From assembly GCA_028684065.1 (NCBI GenBank), contig JAQUGO010000010.1, forward strand, positions 1-64,000: a stretch of DNA of 64,000 nt. The letters run 5' to 3'. The notes beneath the pieces are model-generated. The model saw nothing but the letters and a program-made list of their open reading frames with translations. It was not told the origin of the DNA and made no database searches. A program made the position numbers and the translations under genes. Every line of letters starts with the position of its first letter. The stretch's first letter is position 1. The DNA comes from Sulfurospirillaceae bacterium (GTDB taxonomy: Bacteria > Campylobacterota > Campylobacteria > Campylobacterales > Sulfurospirillaceae). This document shows positions 26,678-36,119 of the stretch, in pieces.

Positions 26678-27611
26678 GCGTTGTTTTCTTGAATTTTTGT
26701 TTACATGTAAAGCGCTTTAATTTTTGAATAATCAATGTTGGATTGAATACAATGGCTAATAAGAAATAGCTTAGTTTACATATAGTGTGATGACTCCATT
26801 CAGAAAAAACTGCTCGAGAATACATACTATTACTAATCTTTTCGAAAAAACTTTGTTCATAGTCCACCGTAGAAAGGACAAGTCCTTTGTTAATAAAAGA
26901 CACATCCTGGTCATATAAAGATTTCATAAAAGCACAATAAGCATTTGTTGTATTGAGTATCATCAATGCCCGTTTACTTTGCGTGATACTTCCACTATCC
27001 ACTTGATAGTAGGTTAAGGGTTGATTGATATTACTCATTTTACCTAGCATACTGTATCGACACCATAACTCATAGTCTTCGCAATACAGAGCCTTTTTAT
27101 TGTACCGTAATACAGTTTTACGAAACATCACGCTGGGATGAAAAAAAGGATTTTTTGCTTCCATTAACAACTCCCTAATGGCCTCATCCGTTTGTGCTAC
27201 ATGCAGTGTCGTTATGCTCTTTCCCACCTCATTCACAATATACATTTCACTACCGCACAATACTAAGTTTTCATCCGTATCAAAAAGATTTTTTTGCATT
27301 TCTAACTTTTGAACATCCCACCAATCACCCACATCAATACGTGCAATCAAATCAGCCTTAGAAGCATCTAAGCCTTTGTTTAAAGAGGTAATCAGCCCTA
27401 AATTGCATCTGTTTTCAATAAGTTTAATACGAACATCTTTTTTTTGCCACGCAAGCAATATACTACGCGTCATCTCCAAGTCGTCATCTTGAATGATGAT
27501 AAACTCAAAATCACACATACTTTGTTCTAATACAGACACAATTGTTTTGTCTAAATGCTCAAGCTTAGGATGATACACACTCATGATGATAGAAAGAGAG
27601 GACGCTATCAT
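26658..27611 (-). CDS. Family 2 glycosyltransferase
   Basis: 317 residues from the ATG at 27611, which overlaps the fucosyltransferase stop as ATGA; an ATG 12 bases upstream is also possible. SIIMSVYHP and FIIIQDDDLE form the nucleotide-binding core, and ARIDVGDWW corresponds to the DXD region. The C-terminus has one hydrophobic stretch and a basic tail. It probably builds the same oligosaccharide as the adjacent GT11 and GT6 enzymes. A TTACATGTAA palindrome at 26701 encodes FTCK near the C-terminus. Confidence 0.87.
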   Translation of the reverse strand: MIASSLSIIMSVYHPKLEHLDKTIVSVLEQSMCDFEFIIIQDDDLEMTRSILLAWQKKDVRIKLIENRCNLGLITSLNKGLDASKADLIARIDVGDWWDVQKLEMQKNLFDTDENLVLCGSEMYIVNEVGKSITTLHVAQTDEAIRELLMEAKNPFFHPSVMFRKTVLRYNKKALYCEDYELWCRYSMLGKMSNINQPLTYYQVDSGSITQSKRALMILNTTNAYCAFMKSLYDQDVSFINKGLVLSTVDYEQSFFEKISNSMYSRAVFSEWSHHTICKLSYFLLAIVFNPTLIIQKLKRFTCKQKFKKTTHENHPS

Positions 27612-28465
27612 AATCTTATCCATTCATCAGGAACGATGTCTTGACTTTGTGCTTGCATCTTTGCATTAGCAAACCACTGTTTAGGGGCAATAACTATTTT
27701 ATGAGGATTTTGATTGAGCCAAGCACCCCACCAACTAAAACTACTATTGGCTATGATATTATGCTGGCATAGGCTCATAAGATACATATCTTCATGAGGT
27801 GTTTGCCCCTCATCACAGATATAAAGAGCATTTTCTATGGGCATATTTTCTTTGACCCAAGCGATATCATCAGAAAAAATAACATACATTCGGTCTTGAC
27901 AATATTCATTCAAATAATGCATTGCATTTTGATAATATTCTAGTGAGCAAAGTCCATGATAAGACTGCGCTGAAGCATTGAGATAATCTCCTCTTCTTAC
28001 ATGTAAAGAGATGCTATATGGGGCATACTCTATGAGCTGTTGTATTTTTTGAGTGTATGCTGACAATGGATTGCGCAGTTGAAATTGTTGCAATAATAAT
28101 TCTTTAATATCTTTAAAATAGCGTTCTGTTTGAAAATAACCTTCAATATAAACACTATCATTGGGGCTAGCTAACAATGGAGAAAAAAGTAGCGTTTTCT
28201 CCGTTATATAATGCTTCGCTGGTATATTAAAACGATTAAAAAATTTACGCAATAATCCATTTACGTTAAAAGCTTTCAAATCATCTATGCTAGCCGATTC
28301 TAAATCAATACCATAATACTCTAGTCCAAAACCATGATGCGCAGTATTTTTTTGAATAAATGAAAGGTCTAACTTTACAGCATATCCTTTTGCATGTAAA
28401 GCTTTGGCATAGGCGTATTGAAACATTTGGTTACCAAGCCCACCCATGATTTTAATGACTATCAT
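27608..28465 (-). CDS. Alpha-1,2-fucosyltransferase (GT11)
   Basis: 285 residues, the usual GT11 length. The start IKIMGGLGNQMFQYAYAKAL is the family hallmark, HVRRGDY at 155-161 is the GDP-fucose binding motif I, and NSSFSWWGAWL near 238-248 is motif III. It adds L-fucose in alpha-1,2 linkage, normally to galactose. GDP-L-fucose is made by enzymes of the same locus. A GT6 transferase gene lies 0.7 kb upstream in the same transcript, the pair known from blood-group-like antigens. Confidence 0.95.
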   Translation of the reverse strand: MIVIKIMGGLGNQMFQYAYAKALHAKGYAVKLDLSFIQKNTAHHGFGLEYYGIDLESASIDDLKAFNVNGLLRKFFNRFNIPAKHYITEKTLLFSPLLASPNDSVYIEGYFQTERYFKDIKELLLQQFQLRNPLSAYTQKIQQLIEYAPYSISLHVRRGDYLNASAQSYHGLCSLEYYQNAMHYLNEYCQDRMYVIFSDDIAWVKENMPIENALYICDEGQTPHEDMYLMSLCQHNIIANSSFSWWGAWLNQNPHKIVIAPKQWFANAKMQAQSQDIVPDEWIRL

Positions 28466-29190
28466 AGCACTATTCCAAATCGTAAATATAGTATTTGCAG
28501 AACATTATTAATGTTTAATAATTTTTTGCACTTCTTGATAGTTTCGCACGCAATTGTATTTTGAGGCATTTTCGGCTTTGTATCTTTTTTATCTATATGA
28601 CCCAGCAACTGCTCAACACTCTGTACCTTTTCATAAGCAATAGTATCTTCCCATTCAAAACCAAAAAACATCGTATCAGGATTACATGTAATAAATGGCA
28701 TCTTAGAATTGGATTGTTCTAGCATTTTTAGAACCTCTTGATAGGCAAATCCAGCAAAATTCTCTTCTTTTTTTTCTAAAAATAATAGTTTATTGTTATT
28801 ATCAACGTCTACAAAAGAAAGATGATGTTCAATATTAGTCAGCACTTCATAAGTAAATAAAGGAACTTCTATATATCCCCTAGAAGCTACTCTCATTAAT
28901 TCTTTAATAAAAATATCTAATTGATTTAAAGGGATATGTTCCAAAACATGAGAACATATCACATAATCAAACTCTTTATCCTTAAAAGGGAAAAGCTCTC
29001 CTGTGTAATAAACGATCTCTTTTTTGAGATTTCTTTTTTCTGTGCCACCTGCTTGAAGCTTTGCTAGCTCATCATTTTCATAGATTTTTTCTAGTAATAC
29101 ATTAGACCTATAAAAAGGCGTATTTCCTGGTCCTACTTCTAAGACCTTGTCTTTTTTTTGAATACCTTTTATTTTTTCAGGGAAAAACAT
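28462..29190 (-). CDS. SAM-dependent methyltransferase, class I
   Basis: 242 residues. EVGPGNTPFYRSN near residue 18 is the SAM-binding glycine-rich motif, and FDYVICSHVLEHIP is the Methyltransf_11-type post-II motif. The rest is not diagnostic. In this setting it could methylate a sugar or the chain end. It overlaps the GT11 gene by 4 bases. The substrate is unknown. Confidence 0.8.
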   Translation of the reverse strand: MFFPEKIKGIQKKDKVLEVGPGNTPFYRSNVLLEKIYENDELAKLQAGGTEKRNLKKEIVYYTGELFPFKDKEFDYVICSHVLEHIPLNQLDIFIKELMRVASRGYIEVPLFTYEVLTNIEHHLSFVDVDNNNKLLFLEKKEENFAGFAYQEVLKMLEQSNSKMPFITCNPDTMFFGFEWEDTIAYEKVQSVEQLLGHIDKKDTKPKMPQNTIACETIKKCKKLLNINNVLQILYLRFGIVL

Positions 29191-29200
29191 TGTTTCTCTT

Positions 29201-29995
29201 TTATTTTATATAGCATTTATACCTAGCCATTAGCCCAATAATATACTCTTTGCACCAAGAAATAAAGGAATTCGTAGTGTAAAATTTGATGGTATTAACA
29301 TTAATAATATTGGGTTTATGAATTAAAAGGATTTTGGGTTTATAAGGCAAATTTCTACCTTCAGGATATAAGTAAGCAGGCTCCAATATATTCACATTGT
29401 GCTCTAATTGCTGAATTTCAAGATTTAAATATGCATTCCAATAACTCTCATCGTGCCAAAGAGCCATCAAACCATTATCCAAATCTTTTTCAATAGCTTG
29501 CAATAATTGCAAAGACATCTTCAAAAAGTCATCCCTGCGCCCACCGCAAATTCCACCCGCAAAGTAATATTTTCCTTTCTCAACATAAGCCATAGAAGAT
29601 TTACGTCTCTCATAGGTAAAATCAGGTTCTACTTTATTATAAAAGCCTGGATGCAAACAAGCCACAAGTTTTTTATCTATACCAAAAAACTCTTCCAAAC
29701 TCACATCAACGATAAACTGACAATTTGCATTAAAAAATACTATATAATCAAAATTTGCCAATTGCTCTTTAATACGTGAAAACATACGATAACGATACAA
29801 CGTATTGAAAGGCCAACCTAAATTATCTTGATGAATAATTGTCAGAGTATTATTTGTCTCAAATTTTTTGGTATCGGTAAATACAAAATAATGTTTTTGT
29901 ACATCTTTACAAAAATGTTTTTCGCAAGAGCTGTAAAAATCTGACCAAAATTTATAATATTCTCCTGTACAGATATATAAAATTGCTATCTTCAA
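29201..29995 (-). CDS. GT6-family glycosyltransferase with NXN motif (blood-group A/B transferase homologue)
   Basis: 264 residues from the TTG at 29995, chosen because it overlaps the upstream stop (TTGA) and has GGAAG 8 bases before it; upstream in-frame codons lie inside the neighbouring gene. Features of CAZy family 6 are visible: IAILYICTGEYYKFW at the start, GWPFNTLYRYRMF near 60-72, FFNANCQF with Asn89-Ala-Asn91 in place of the metal-binding DXD of animal enzymes, and LWHDESYWNAYL near the C-terminus. Bacterial GT6 enzymes with NXN are metal-independent alpha-1,3-Gal or GalNAc transferases that act on fucosylated acceptors. The nearby GT11 gene supports that use here. Confidence 0.85.
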   Translation of the reverse strand: MKIAILYICTGEYYKFWSDFYSSCEKHFCKDVQKHYFVFTDTKKFETNNTLTIIHQDNLGWPFNTLYRYRMFSRIKEQLANFDYIVFFNANCQFIVDVSLEEFFGIDKKLVACLHPGFYNKVEPDFTYERRKSSMAYVEKGKYYFAGGICGGRRDDFLKMSLQLLQAIEKDLDNGLMALWHDESYWNAYLNLEIQQLEHNVNILEPAYLYPEGRNLPYKPKILLIHKPNIINVNTIKFYTTNSFISWCKEYIIGLMARYKCYIK

Positions 29996-30867
29996 AGTTT
30001 TTTCTTCCAGCAAGGTAATAGAAGTTTTATAATCACTCTTATAAAACTTATTCGCTTTAGTGTACAAAAGCAAATTGATGGCCATAAGTATTGTATTATT
30101 GCTTTATACTTGTAACATAAAGCCGTATTTGAAAGCCATCGTAAATTCCATTTACATATTGCTTGTGCATATGAAGGTTCATTTTTATAGAGATTTAAAA
30201 TATTTCTTTCTGCTTCTTGCATTTTTAATATATTAGACGATAAATGATTATCGTGTTTTCTATAATAACTCAAAAACTCATTACAAAATCCTATTTCATA
30301 ACACTTTGCTATTTTTAACCACATTTGAAAATCTTCAATATAACCCTCATCATAATCAAATTGCATATACACTTCTTTATTGATTAAAACACTAACACTG
30401 TTGATAAAAAAATCTCCCATCAAAAGCTCTTCGAAAATCCTTCCAGATTTATAGCATTCTTCAATTTTCATCAATTTATTACTATTATTATCTACAATAG
30501 TAATTTTTGAATACACCATGGCATATTGAGGATTATGTTCTAAAAAACCAACTAACTTTTCAATTTTTTCACAATGAAAGTAATCATCTGATGCAAGTAA
30601 TGCAATATATTTACCCTTTGCTTTTTGCCTTAATATTTTTAATGTTGGGATGATTCCTTTATTTTCTTGAAGTGACAAATTAAAATTATACTTTTTGTGA
30701 AGTTCGCGTAAAATATCGGTTGTCTTATCAGAAGACCCATCATCAACAATGATTAATTCAATATTATTATAAGTTTGATTCACAACGCTTAATACTGCTT
30801 CTTTTATATAGCTTTCATGGTTATATGAAGGTATTAAAACACTTACCAATGGTTCAGTTTTTCGCAA
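29992..30867 (-). CDS. Family 2 glycosyltransferase
   Basis: 291 residues. VSVLIPSYNHESYIKEAVLS and LIIVDDGSSDKTTDIL are the GT2 core; LASDDYF is the DXD region. The C-terminal third has a hydrophobic stretch that may associate with the membrane. Overlaps the flippase gene upstream by 14 bases and the GT6 gene downstream by 4. The donor is unknown. Confidence 0.9.
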   Translation of the reverse strand: MRKTEPLVSVLIPSYNHESYIKEAVLSVVNQTYNNIELIIVDDGSSDKTTDILRELHKKYNFNLSLQENKGIIPTLKILRQKAKGKYIALLASDDYFHCEKIEKLVGFLEHNPQYAMVYSKITIVDNNSNKLMKIEECYKSGRIFEELLMGDFFINSVSVLINKEVYMQFDYDEGYIEDFQMWLKIAKCYEIGFCNEFLSYYRKHDNHLSSNILKMQEAERNILNLYKNEPSYAQAICKWNLRWLSNTALCYKYKAIIQYLWPSICFCTLKRISFIRVIIKLLLPCWKKKL

Positions 30868-32113
30868 ACAAGATTCCTCTAAAAAACCAGAATAAAAACG
30901 ATGTATACATTAGCGATTTTATCATATATGCATAAGTAACACCTATTAATCCAAAATGATTAATACAAACTATAGAAAGCACGAAAAATAACAAATTAAA
31001 CCCTATTTCTGAAAATATATATATTTTAGTCATTGTTTTTGCCAACATTAAATAGCCTAATAAAACACCCATAACCTTAAAAACATCACCAATTAGCTGA
31101 AATTTAAATAATTCTTCCATAGCTAAAAAGTCCTTTGTAAATATAAAGACAATAATAAAATCTCTTAGAAAGAAGATGCTTATAGCCATTAATATTGTCA
31201 AAGGTATTACAACTTTATACCCAGCCCACAATTCTTTTTTTAAAAGTTTTATATCTTGCATTTCAGACAATCTAGGTAAAAAGTACATTGAAATGATTGA
31301 AACAATAATTGCCAAATAAATATCTGATATCCTCCACATTGCCTGCCATAAACCAGTATCAACCCATGAACTTGTTTTACCAATATAATTTCGTATCAAT
31401 ATTTGTGTTGTTGGTACCGATATGGCAGAAGAAATTGCCATTAATGCAAAATTAAAAACATTTTTAAAATAAGTTGATTCAAACTTATACGTAAAATTTA
31501 ATAATTTGAACCATTTTTTTTTCTTTAAAAAAAACAATGTTACTAAAAAAGCTAAAGATTGACTCAGCGTTAGACCTAACAATACTCCGTAAATTTGAAA
31601 CCAATAAACCAATAAACCAATAGAACATAGTGACATTAAATACCCTGCTATTTGCAGGACAACTAACAAAGATATTTCTTTGAATCCATTTAAAATTGCT
31701 AAGAAAAAATTGTTGAAAACAAATAAAAAAATATTGAGTGAAAAAAATAAAAATATTGATGAATACTGTTCTGTTCCAAATAAGACTATAGATAAATAGT
31801 CTTTAAAAAACAATATTAAACTTGATGAAATGAATGTAAGGACTAATGAAACCTTTATTGCCGTGCTCCAATAAAAATTGAGCTGATTTTGATTAGATGA
31901 ATATTCTGCTGTATGCTTTACAATACCTGTTTCTATTGTACCAACGCAAAGGCTCATGATCATTTGCATAAAGCTCTGAAACTGCCCCATAAAAGCAATG
32001 CCTATAGGCCCAGCATAGCTTGCTACTAACTTATTAGTAACAAGCCCCAAAACTAATCTACAAATAAAACCTATAGATACAATGAACGATACCTTAAATA
32101 AAGTCATAGCCAA
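30854..32113 (-). CDS. wzx: Second polysaccharide flippase (Wzx/O-antigen translocase type)
   Basis: 419 residues with about twelve membrane helices. The N-terminus with NKLVASYAGPIGIAFMGQFQSF resembles WzxE/WzxB-type O-antigen translocases. It would export the locus B repeat unit. No full-length Wzy gene is evident in locus B. The coding sequence holds three perfect copies of an 8-base repeat at 31598-31621, which could make its expression switchable. Confidence 0.87.
   Translation of the reverse strand: MAMTLFKVSFIVSIGFICRLVLGLVTNKLVASYAGPIGIAFMGQFQSFMQMIMSLCVGTIETGIVKHTAEYSSNQNQLNFYWSTAIKVSLVLTFISSSLILFFKDYLSIVLFGTEQYSSIFLFFSLNIFLFVFNNFFLAILNGFKEISLLVVLQIAGYLMSLCSIGLLVYWFQIYGVLLGLTLSQSLAFLVTLFFLKKKKWFKLLNFTYKFESTYFKNVFNFALMAISSAISVPTTQILIRNYIGKTSSWVDTGLWQAMWRISDIYLAIIVSIISMYFLPRLSEMQDIKLLKKELWAGYKVVIPLTILMAISIFFLRDFIIVFIFTKDFLAMEELFKFQLIGDVFKVMGVLLGYLMLAKTMTKIYIFSEIGFNLLFFVLSIVCINHFGLIGVTYAYMIKSLMYTSFLFWFFRGILFAKN
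31598..31621. repeat. Octanucleotide tandem repeat (AAACCAAT)x3 inside wzx
   Basis: Three perfect copies at 31598-31605, 31606-31613 and 31614-31621. On the coding strand they encode part of a membrane helix (GLLVYWF). The unit length is not divisible by three, so slippage would cause a frameshift in the middle of the flippase. Confidence 0.85.
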
Positions 32114-32150
32114 TGAAAAAATTTAATATTTCTTGAAATGAAAAATTTCA

Positions 32151-33410
32151 TTACAATCGCCACGTAGGATTTTTTACAATCCCTTTGACATCAACGATAA
32201 CACCACCTAGTTTTGCATAGCTAGCTTCTGAATACTCAACAAATTCTTGATGCCCAACTGCCACAACGATAGCATCGTATGTTTTATTACCCTCTAATGG
32301 ATTTCCTACTAAATCATACCCATAGTACTTTTTTGCTTCTGCCTTATCAACCCAAGGGTCATATACATCCACATGGCATTTAAAAGCTTCTAACTCCGTG
32401 ATAATATCTACAACTTTAGTGTTACGAATATCGGGGCAATTTTCTTTAAAGGTTAAGCCTAAAACCAAAACATTTGCATCTTTAATTTTGGCATCATGCT
32501 CTATCATAAGTTTAATCGTTTTGTCGGCGATATATTTTCCCATACCATTATTGATCTGGCGCGCTCCCAAAATAAGGTTGGGTTTATAACCCAATTCTTC
32601 GGACTTGTAGGTCAAATAATAAGGATCAACGCCGATGCAATGTCCACCTACAAGGCCTGGTTTAAGTTTAATAAAATTCCACTTCGTAGCGGCCGCTTCA
32701 ATGACTTCATTGGTGTCAATGCCCATGGTATTAAAAATAAGGGCTAGTTCATTGATAAGCGCGATATTGACATCTCTTTGAGTATTTTCGATAACTTTAC
32801 TAGCTTCTGCTACTTTAATACTTGAAGCTTTATGCGTTCCAGCAAGGATAATACTTCGGTACAAGGTATCAACTTTATCAGCGATTTCAGGCGTTGAACC
32901 AGATGTCACTTTCAAAATGTTTTTAACCGTATGTGTTTTATCCCCTGGATTAATACGCTCAGGAGAATAGCCCGCGTAAAAATCGCTGTTAAAAGTTAGC
33001 CCTGAAACTTTTTCGAGCACTGGCACACAAACTTCTTCGGTGACGCCTGGGTAAACTGTGCTTTCATAAATAACAATATCTTCTGTTTTGAGCACTTTTC
33101 CTACCGTTTCACTTGCCTTAACAAGCGGTGTCAAATCAGGACGATTGCTTGTATCGATAGGGGTAGGGACCGTCACAATAAAAATTGTGCATGTACGCAA
33201 ATCTTCAAGATTGGTGCTGAAGTGAATACCATTCTTGATGGCTTCTTGCACCTCTGTAGCATCCAATTCCATCGTTCTATCATAACCTGCTCTGAGCTCA
33301 TCAATACGTGTTTGAAAGATGTCAAATCCAACGACAGTATATTGTTTTGCAAATTCCACAGCGAGTGGAAGTCCCACATATCCAAGTCCAATAATTGCTA
33401 TTTTATCCAT
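32151..33410 (-). CDS. UDP-sugar 6-dehydrogenase (TviB/WbpO-like)
   Basis: 419 residues. KIAIIGLGYVGLPLAVEFA is the NAD-binding start, ESTVYPGVTE and GGHCIGVDPYYL carry the conserved catalytic region with the active Cys near 258, and VLVLGLTFKENCPDIRNTK is the C-terminal signature. Overall it most resembles the Vi-antigen TviB and WbpO group, which oxidises UDP-GlcNAc or UDP-GalNAc to the uronic acid. That would make the locus B glycan acidic. The exact substrate is not fixed by sequence alone. Confidence 0.88.
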   Translation of the reverse strand: MDKIAIIGLGYVGLPLAVEFAKQYTVVGFDIFQTRIDELRAGYDRTMELDATEVQEAIKNGIHFSTNLEDLRTCTIFIVTVPTPIDTSNRPDLTPLVKASETVGKVLKTEDIVIYESTVYPGVTEEVCVPVLEKVSGLTFNSDFYAGYSPERINPGDKTHTVKNILKVTSGSTPEIADKVDTLYRSIILAGTHKASSIKVAEASKVIENTQRDVNIALINELALIFNTMGIDTNEVIEAAATKWNFIKLKPGLVGGHCIGVDPYYLTYKSEELGYKPNLILGARQINNGMGKYIADKTIKLMIEHDAKIKDANVLVLGLTFKENCPDIRNTKVVDIITELEAFKCHVDVYDPWVDKAEAKKYYGYDLVGNPLEGNKTYDAIVVAVGHQEFVEYSEASYAKLGGVIVDVKGIVKNPTWRL

Positions 33411-33418
33411 AAATCATC

Positions 33419-34237
33419 CTAAAAATTTTCTTTCACTCTTAAAAAGCTTGGAAAACGTGGTTTACCACTTTGTGGTAACTCCTTGTATTGATACGTAATC
33501 GTCGTTCCAACAGCAGGAGGATTTCTTCTGAGCGTGTCAGATAAACCTGAGCCTATTTCAAAAACCACCCCATTACGCTTTTGACATGTAAGGCTTCCAG
33601 TCATATTATGATATTTTCCTTGCCCAGGTTTATAGCCTATCACTTCACACTCTTCGTCGTAGAAACTTTTTACTTTTAAGGAGTTTTTATCACGTTTAGC
33701 GATATAAGAGGTAATAGGATTTCGTATAACCACTCCTTCACCACCCGCATTTTCAACCTCAGACAAAAAGGCCTTAAGATCTTTTTTACCTTTGCATGTA
33801 CGCTGAGCTATAATATGTAAATAAGGTAAATCGTGCTGTTTTATATAGTTTTCAAGCACTGCTAATCGCTGCATTAAACCGCCCTTTGCATGCGGAACTT
33901 CAAAAATATTATAGGTGATTTGATGCCAACCAGCATGCGGTGTTTGTTGCCTAACAATCGAAAGAATATTTTGAAAATCCCCATGTTTACTCCACAGCTC
34001 GCCATCCAATTCAAAAGGTGGAAAGTCCTTGGTAAACCAAGCAGGTGCGTGAAGTTCAACGCCACCACGTGAAACAAGTTTCTTCCCATCCCAATAAGCC
34101 CTTACACCATCCAGTTTTTCACTCATCAGCCATCCCGTAACGTTTTGGCCTTTATACTCTTTTAGAAGCAACAGTTCGGGTGGCTCTGCATGTAAAAAAA
34201 TTAATACGATGAAACAGCATGCAATGTATTTAAACAT
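33419..34237 (-). CDS. ligE: Periplasmic ATP-dependent DNA ligase (LigE type)
   Basis: 272 residues from the ATG at 34237, which overlaps the rmlB stop as TAATG. A signal peptide is clear: MFKYIACCFIVLIFLHA then E. The nucleotidyltransferase motif I is SEKLDGVRAYWDG with Lys41 as the adenylated residue; FELDGELW (III), GGEGVVIR at 165-172 (IV) and SLKVKSF (V) follow, then a small OB-fold. This minimal ligase with a leader is the LigE group, found in Proteobacteria and Campylobacterota many of which are naturally competent; a role in DNA uptake is suspected but not proven. Its place in a sugar operon is odd. Confidence 0.9.
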   Translation of the reverse strand: MFKYIACCFIVLIFLHAEPPELLLLKEYKGQNVTGWLMSEKLDGVRAYWDGKKLVSRGGVELHAPAWFTKDFPPFELDGELWSKHGDFQNILSIVRQQTPHAGWHQITYNIFEVPHAKGGLMQRLAVLENYIKQHDLPYLHIIAQRTCKGKKDLKAFLSEVENAGGEGVVIRNPITSYIAKRDKNSLKVKSFYDEECEVIGYKPGQGKYHNMTGSLTCQKRNGVVFEIGSGLSDTLRRNPPAVGTTITYQYKELPQSGKPRFPSFLRVKENF

Positions 34238-35253
34238 TAAACGTGACTTCTGTACTTTTGAAGATACCACGCAATCGTCTTCACAATACCACTTTCAAAA
34301 TTTTCCTCAGCTTCCCATCCAAGTTTTGTCTCTATTTTAGTTGCATCAATTGCATAACGTCTATCGTGCCCAGCTCTATCTTCCACAAAACTGATTAACG
34401 CTTTATATGAACCCTCATGGGGCACCATTGTGTCAAGCACTTCACAGATTTTATGGGCGATGTAGAGATTGTCTCGCTCGTTTCGTCCACCAATGTTATA
34501 CACTTCGCCACTATTGCCCTCGTGGTATACCAAATCAATGCCTTTGCAGTGGTCTAGTACATACAACCAATCACGGATATTTTTTCCATCGCCATAAATA
34601 GGAATATTCTGCCCACTCAATGCTTTACGTATAATGGTAGGGATGAGTTTTTCATCGTGTTGTTTTGGACCGTAGTTGTTAGAACAATTGGTAATAACTG
34701 TATTCATTCCATACGTATGATGATACGCTCGCACTATCATATCACTCCCCGCTTTAGACGCAGAGTAAGGTGAATTGGGAGCATAAGGTGTACTTTCTGT
34801 AAAAAATCCTGTCTCTCCAAGCGTACCATAAACTTCATCGGTGGAAATGTGGTGAAAACGGCACTCTTCATAACCTTCTTTACGAATAAAAGGCTTTTCC
34901 ATCCAATATTTGTACGCCACATCAATCAAAGTAAATGTACCATTGACATTGGTTTCAACAAAGACACCAGGATTTTTAATGGAATTGTCCACGTGGCTTT
35001 CTGCCGCAAAGTGAATAACGCCTTGGATATCAAATTCATTGAAAAGGTTTTCAACGACATTTCTATCGCGAATATCGCCTTGCACAAAAGTATAACGCTT
35101 ATTTTCGGCAACTTCATTAAGATTTTCAAGATTACCAGCATAAGTTAAAAGGTCTAAATTCACCAAACCATAATGCTCATACTTTTCTAAAAAATAAGGC
35201 ACAAAGTTTGAACCGATAAAGCCTGCACAGCCCGTTACTAAAATATTCTTCAT
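34237..35253 (-). CDS. rmlB: dTDP-glucose 4,6-dehydratase
   Basis: 338 residues. ILVTGCAGFIGSNFV is the NAD motif, HFAAESHVDNSI and HHISTDEVYGTL are RmlB hallmarks with the Thr-Asp-Glu catalytic triad, and YSASKAGSD holds the Tyr-X3-Lys. Its product, dTDP-4-keto-6-deoxyglucose, is the branch point for L-rhamnose (RmlC/RmlD at 50651-52068) and for the formylated 3-amino sugar (44487-47193), both encoded on the opposite strand. Confidence 0.96.
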   Translation of the reverse strand: MKNILVTGCAGFIGSNFVPYFLEKYEHYGLVNLDLLTYAGNLENLNEVAENKRYTFVQGDIRDRNVVENLFNEFDIQGVIHFAAESHVDNSIKNPGVFVETNVNGTFTLIDVAYKYWMEKPFIRKEGYEECRFHHISTDEVYGTLGETGFFTESTPYAPNSPYSASKAGSDMIVRAYHHTYGMNTVITNCSNNYGPKQHDEKLIPTIIRKALSGQNIPIYGDGKNIRDWLYVLDHCKGIDLVYHEGNSGEVYNIGGRNERDNLYIAHKICEVLDTMVPHEGSYKALISFVEDRAGHDRRYAIDATKIETKLGWEAEENFESGIVKTIAWYLQKYRSHV

Positions 35254-35254
35254 T

Positions 35255-36118
35255 TTATTTCACCAAATCTTTGAGATATTGTCCATAACCATTTTTGCTT
35301 AATGGCTTAGCAATCTCTAAGACTTGCTCTTTAGTAATCCATCCGGAATTTAAAGCAATTTCTTCCAAACACGCTATTTTGAAACTTTGGCGTTTTTCAA
35401 TCATCTGAACAAACAATCCAGCTTCCATAAGGCTATCGTGTGTCCCTGTATCAAGCCATGCAAAACCACGACCTAAAATTTCAACTTTTAATTTACCTTG
35501 TTTTAAGTAAGCCTCATTGACCGCTGTGATTTCTAGTTCACCTCGTTCAGATGGCTTAACAGCCTTCGCAATTTCGATGACACTATTATTGTAAAAATAA
35601 AGCCCTGTAACGGCAAATGGTGATTTTGGATTTTGTGGTTTTTCTTCAATACTAATTGCCTTTTGGTTTTCATCAAACTCCACGACACCAAAGCGTTGTG
35701 GGTCTTTAACTTGATAGCCAAAAACGATAGCACCCTCTTCCAATTGAGCAGAGCTTTGTAACAAAGGTGTAAATCCTTGACCGTAAAAGATATTATCTCC
35801 TAGAATTAAGCAGACATTATCATTCCCTATAAACTCTTCCCCTAAAATAAACGCTTGGGCTAAGCCATCAGGGCTTGGTTGAATTTTATAGGAAAGAGAA
35901 ATGCCCCACGTACTCCCATCGCCCAAGAGTTCCTCAAATTTACCAATATCTTGCGGTGTGGAGATAATTAATATCTCGCGAATACCTGCTAACATCAATA
36001 CCGATAACGGATAGTAAATCATCGGTTTATCGTAAATGGGCAATAATTGCTTACTAATGGATTTAGTCACAGGATAAAGCCTTGTGCCACTCCCTCCCGC
36101 TAAGATAATGCCTTTCAT
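35255..36118 (-). CDS. rmlA: Glucose-1-phosphate thymidylyltransferase
   Basis: 287 residues, normal for Rml[21 protein letters not shown] is the nucleotide-binding loop; [26 protein letters not shown] and [21 protein letters not shown] are family signatures; [10 protein letters not shown] lies near the C-terminus. It makes dTDP-glucose for RmlB. A one-base gap separates it from rmlB and from the mutase gene. Confidence 0.96.
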   Translation of the reverse strand: MKGIILAGGSGTRLYPVTKSISKQLLPIYDKPMIYYPLSVLMLAGIREILIISTPQDIGKFEELLGDGSTWGISLSYKIQPSPDGLAQAFILGEEFIGNDNVCLILGDNIFYGQGFTPLLQSSAQLEEGAIVFGYQVKDPQRFGVVEFDENQKAISIEEKPQNPKSPFAVTGLYFYNNSVIEIAKAVKPSERGELEITAVNEAYLKQGKLKVEILGRGFAWLDTGTHDSLMEAGLFVQMIEKRQSFKIACLEEIALNSGWITKEQVLEIAKPLSKNGYGQYLKDLVK

Positions 36119-36119
36119 A

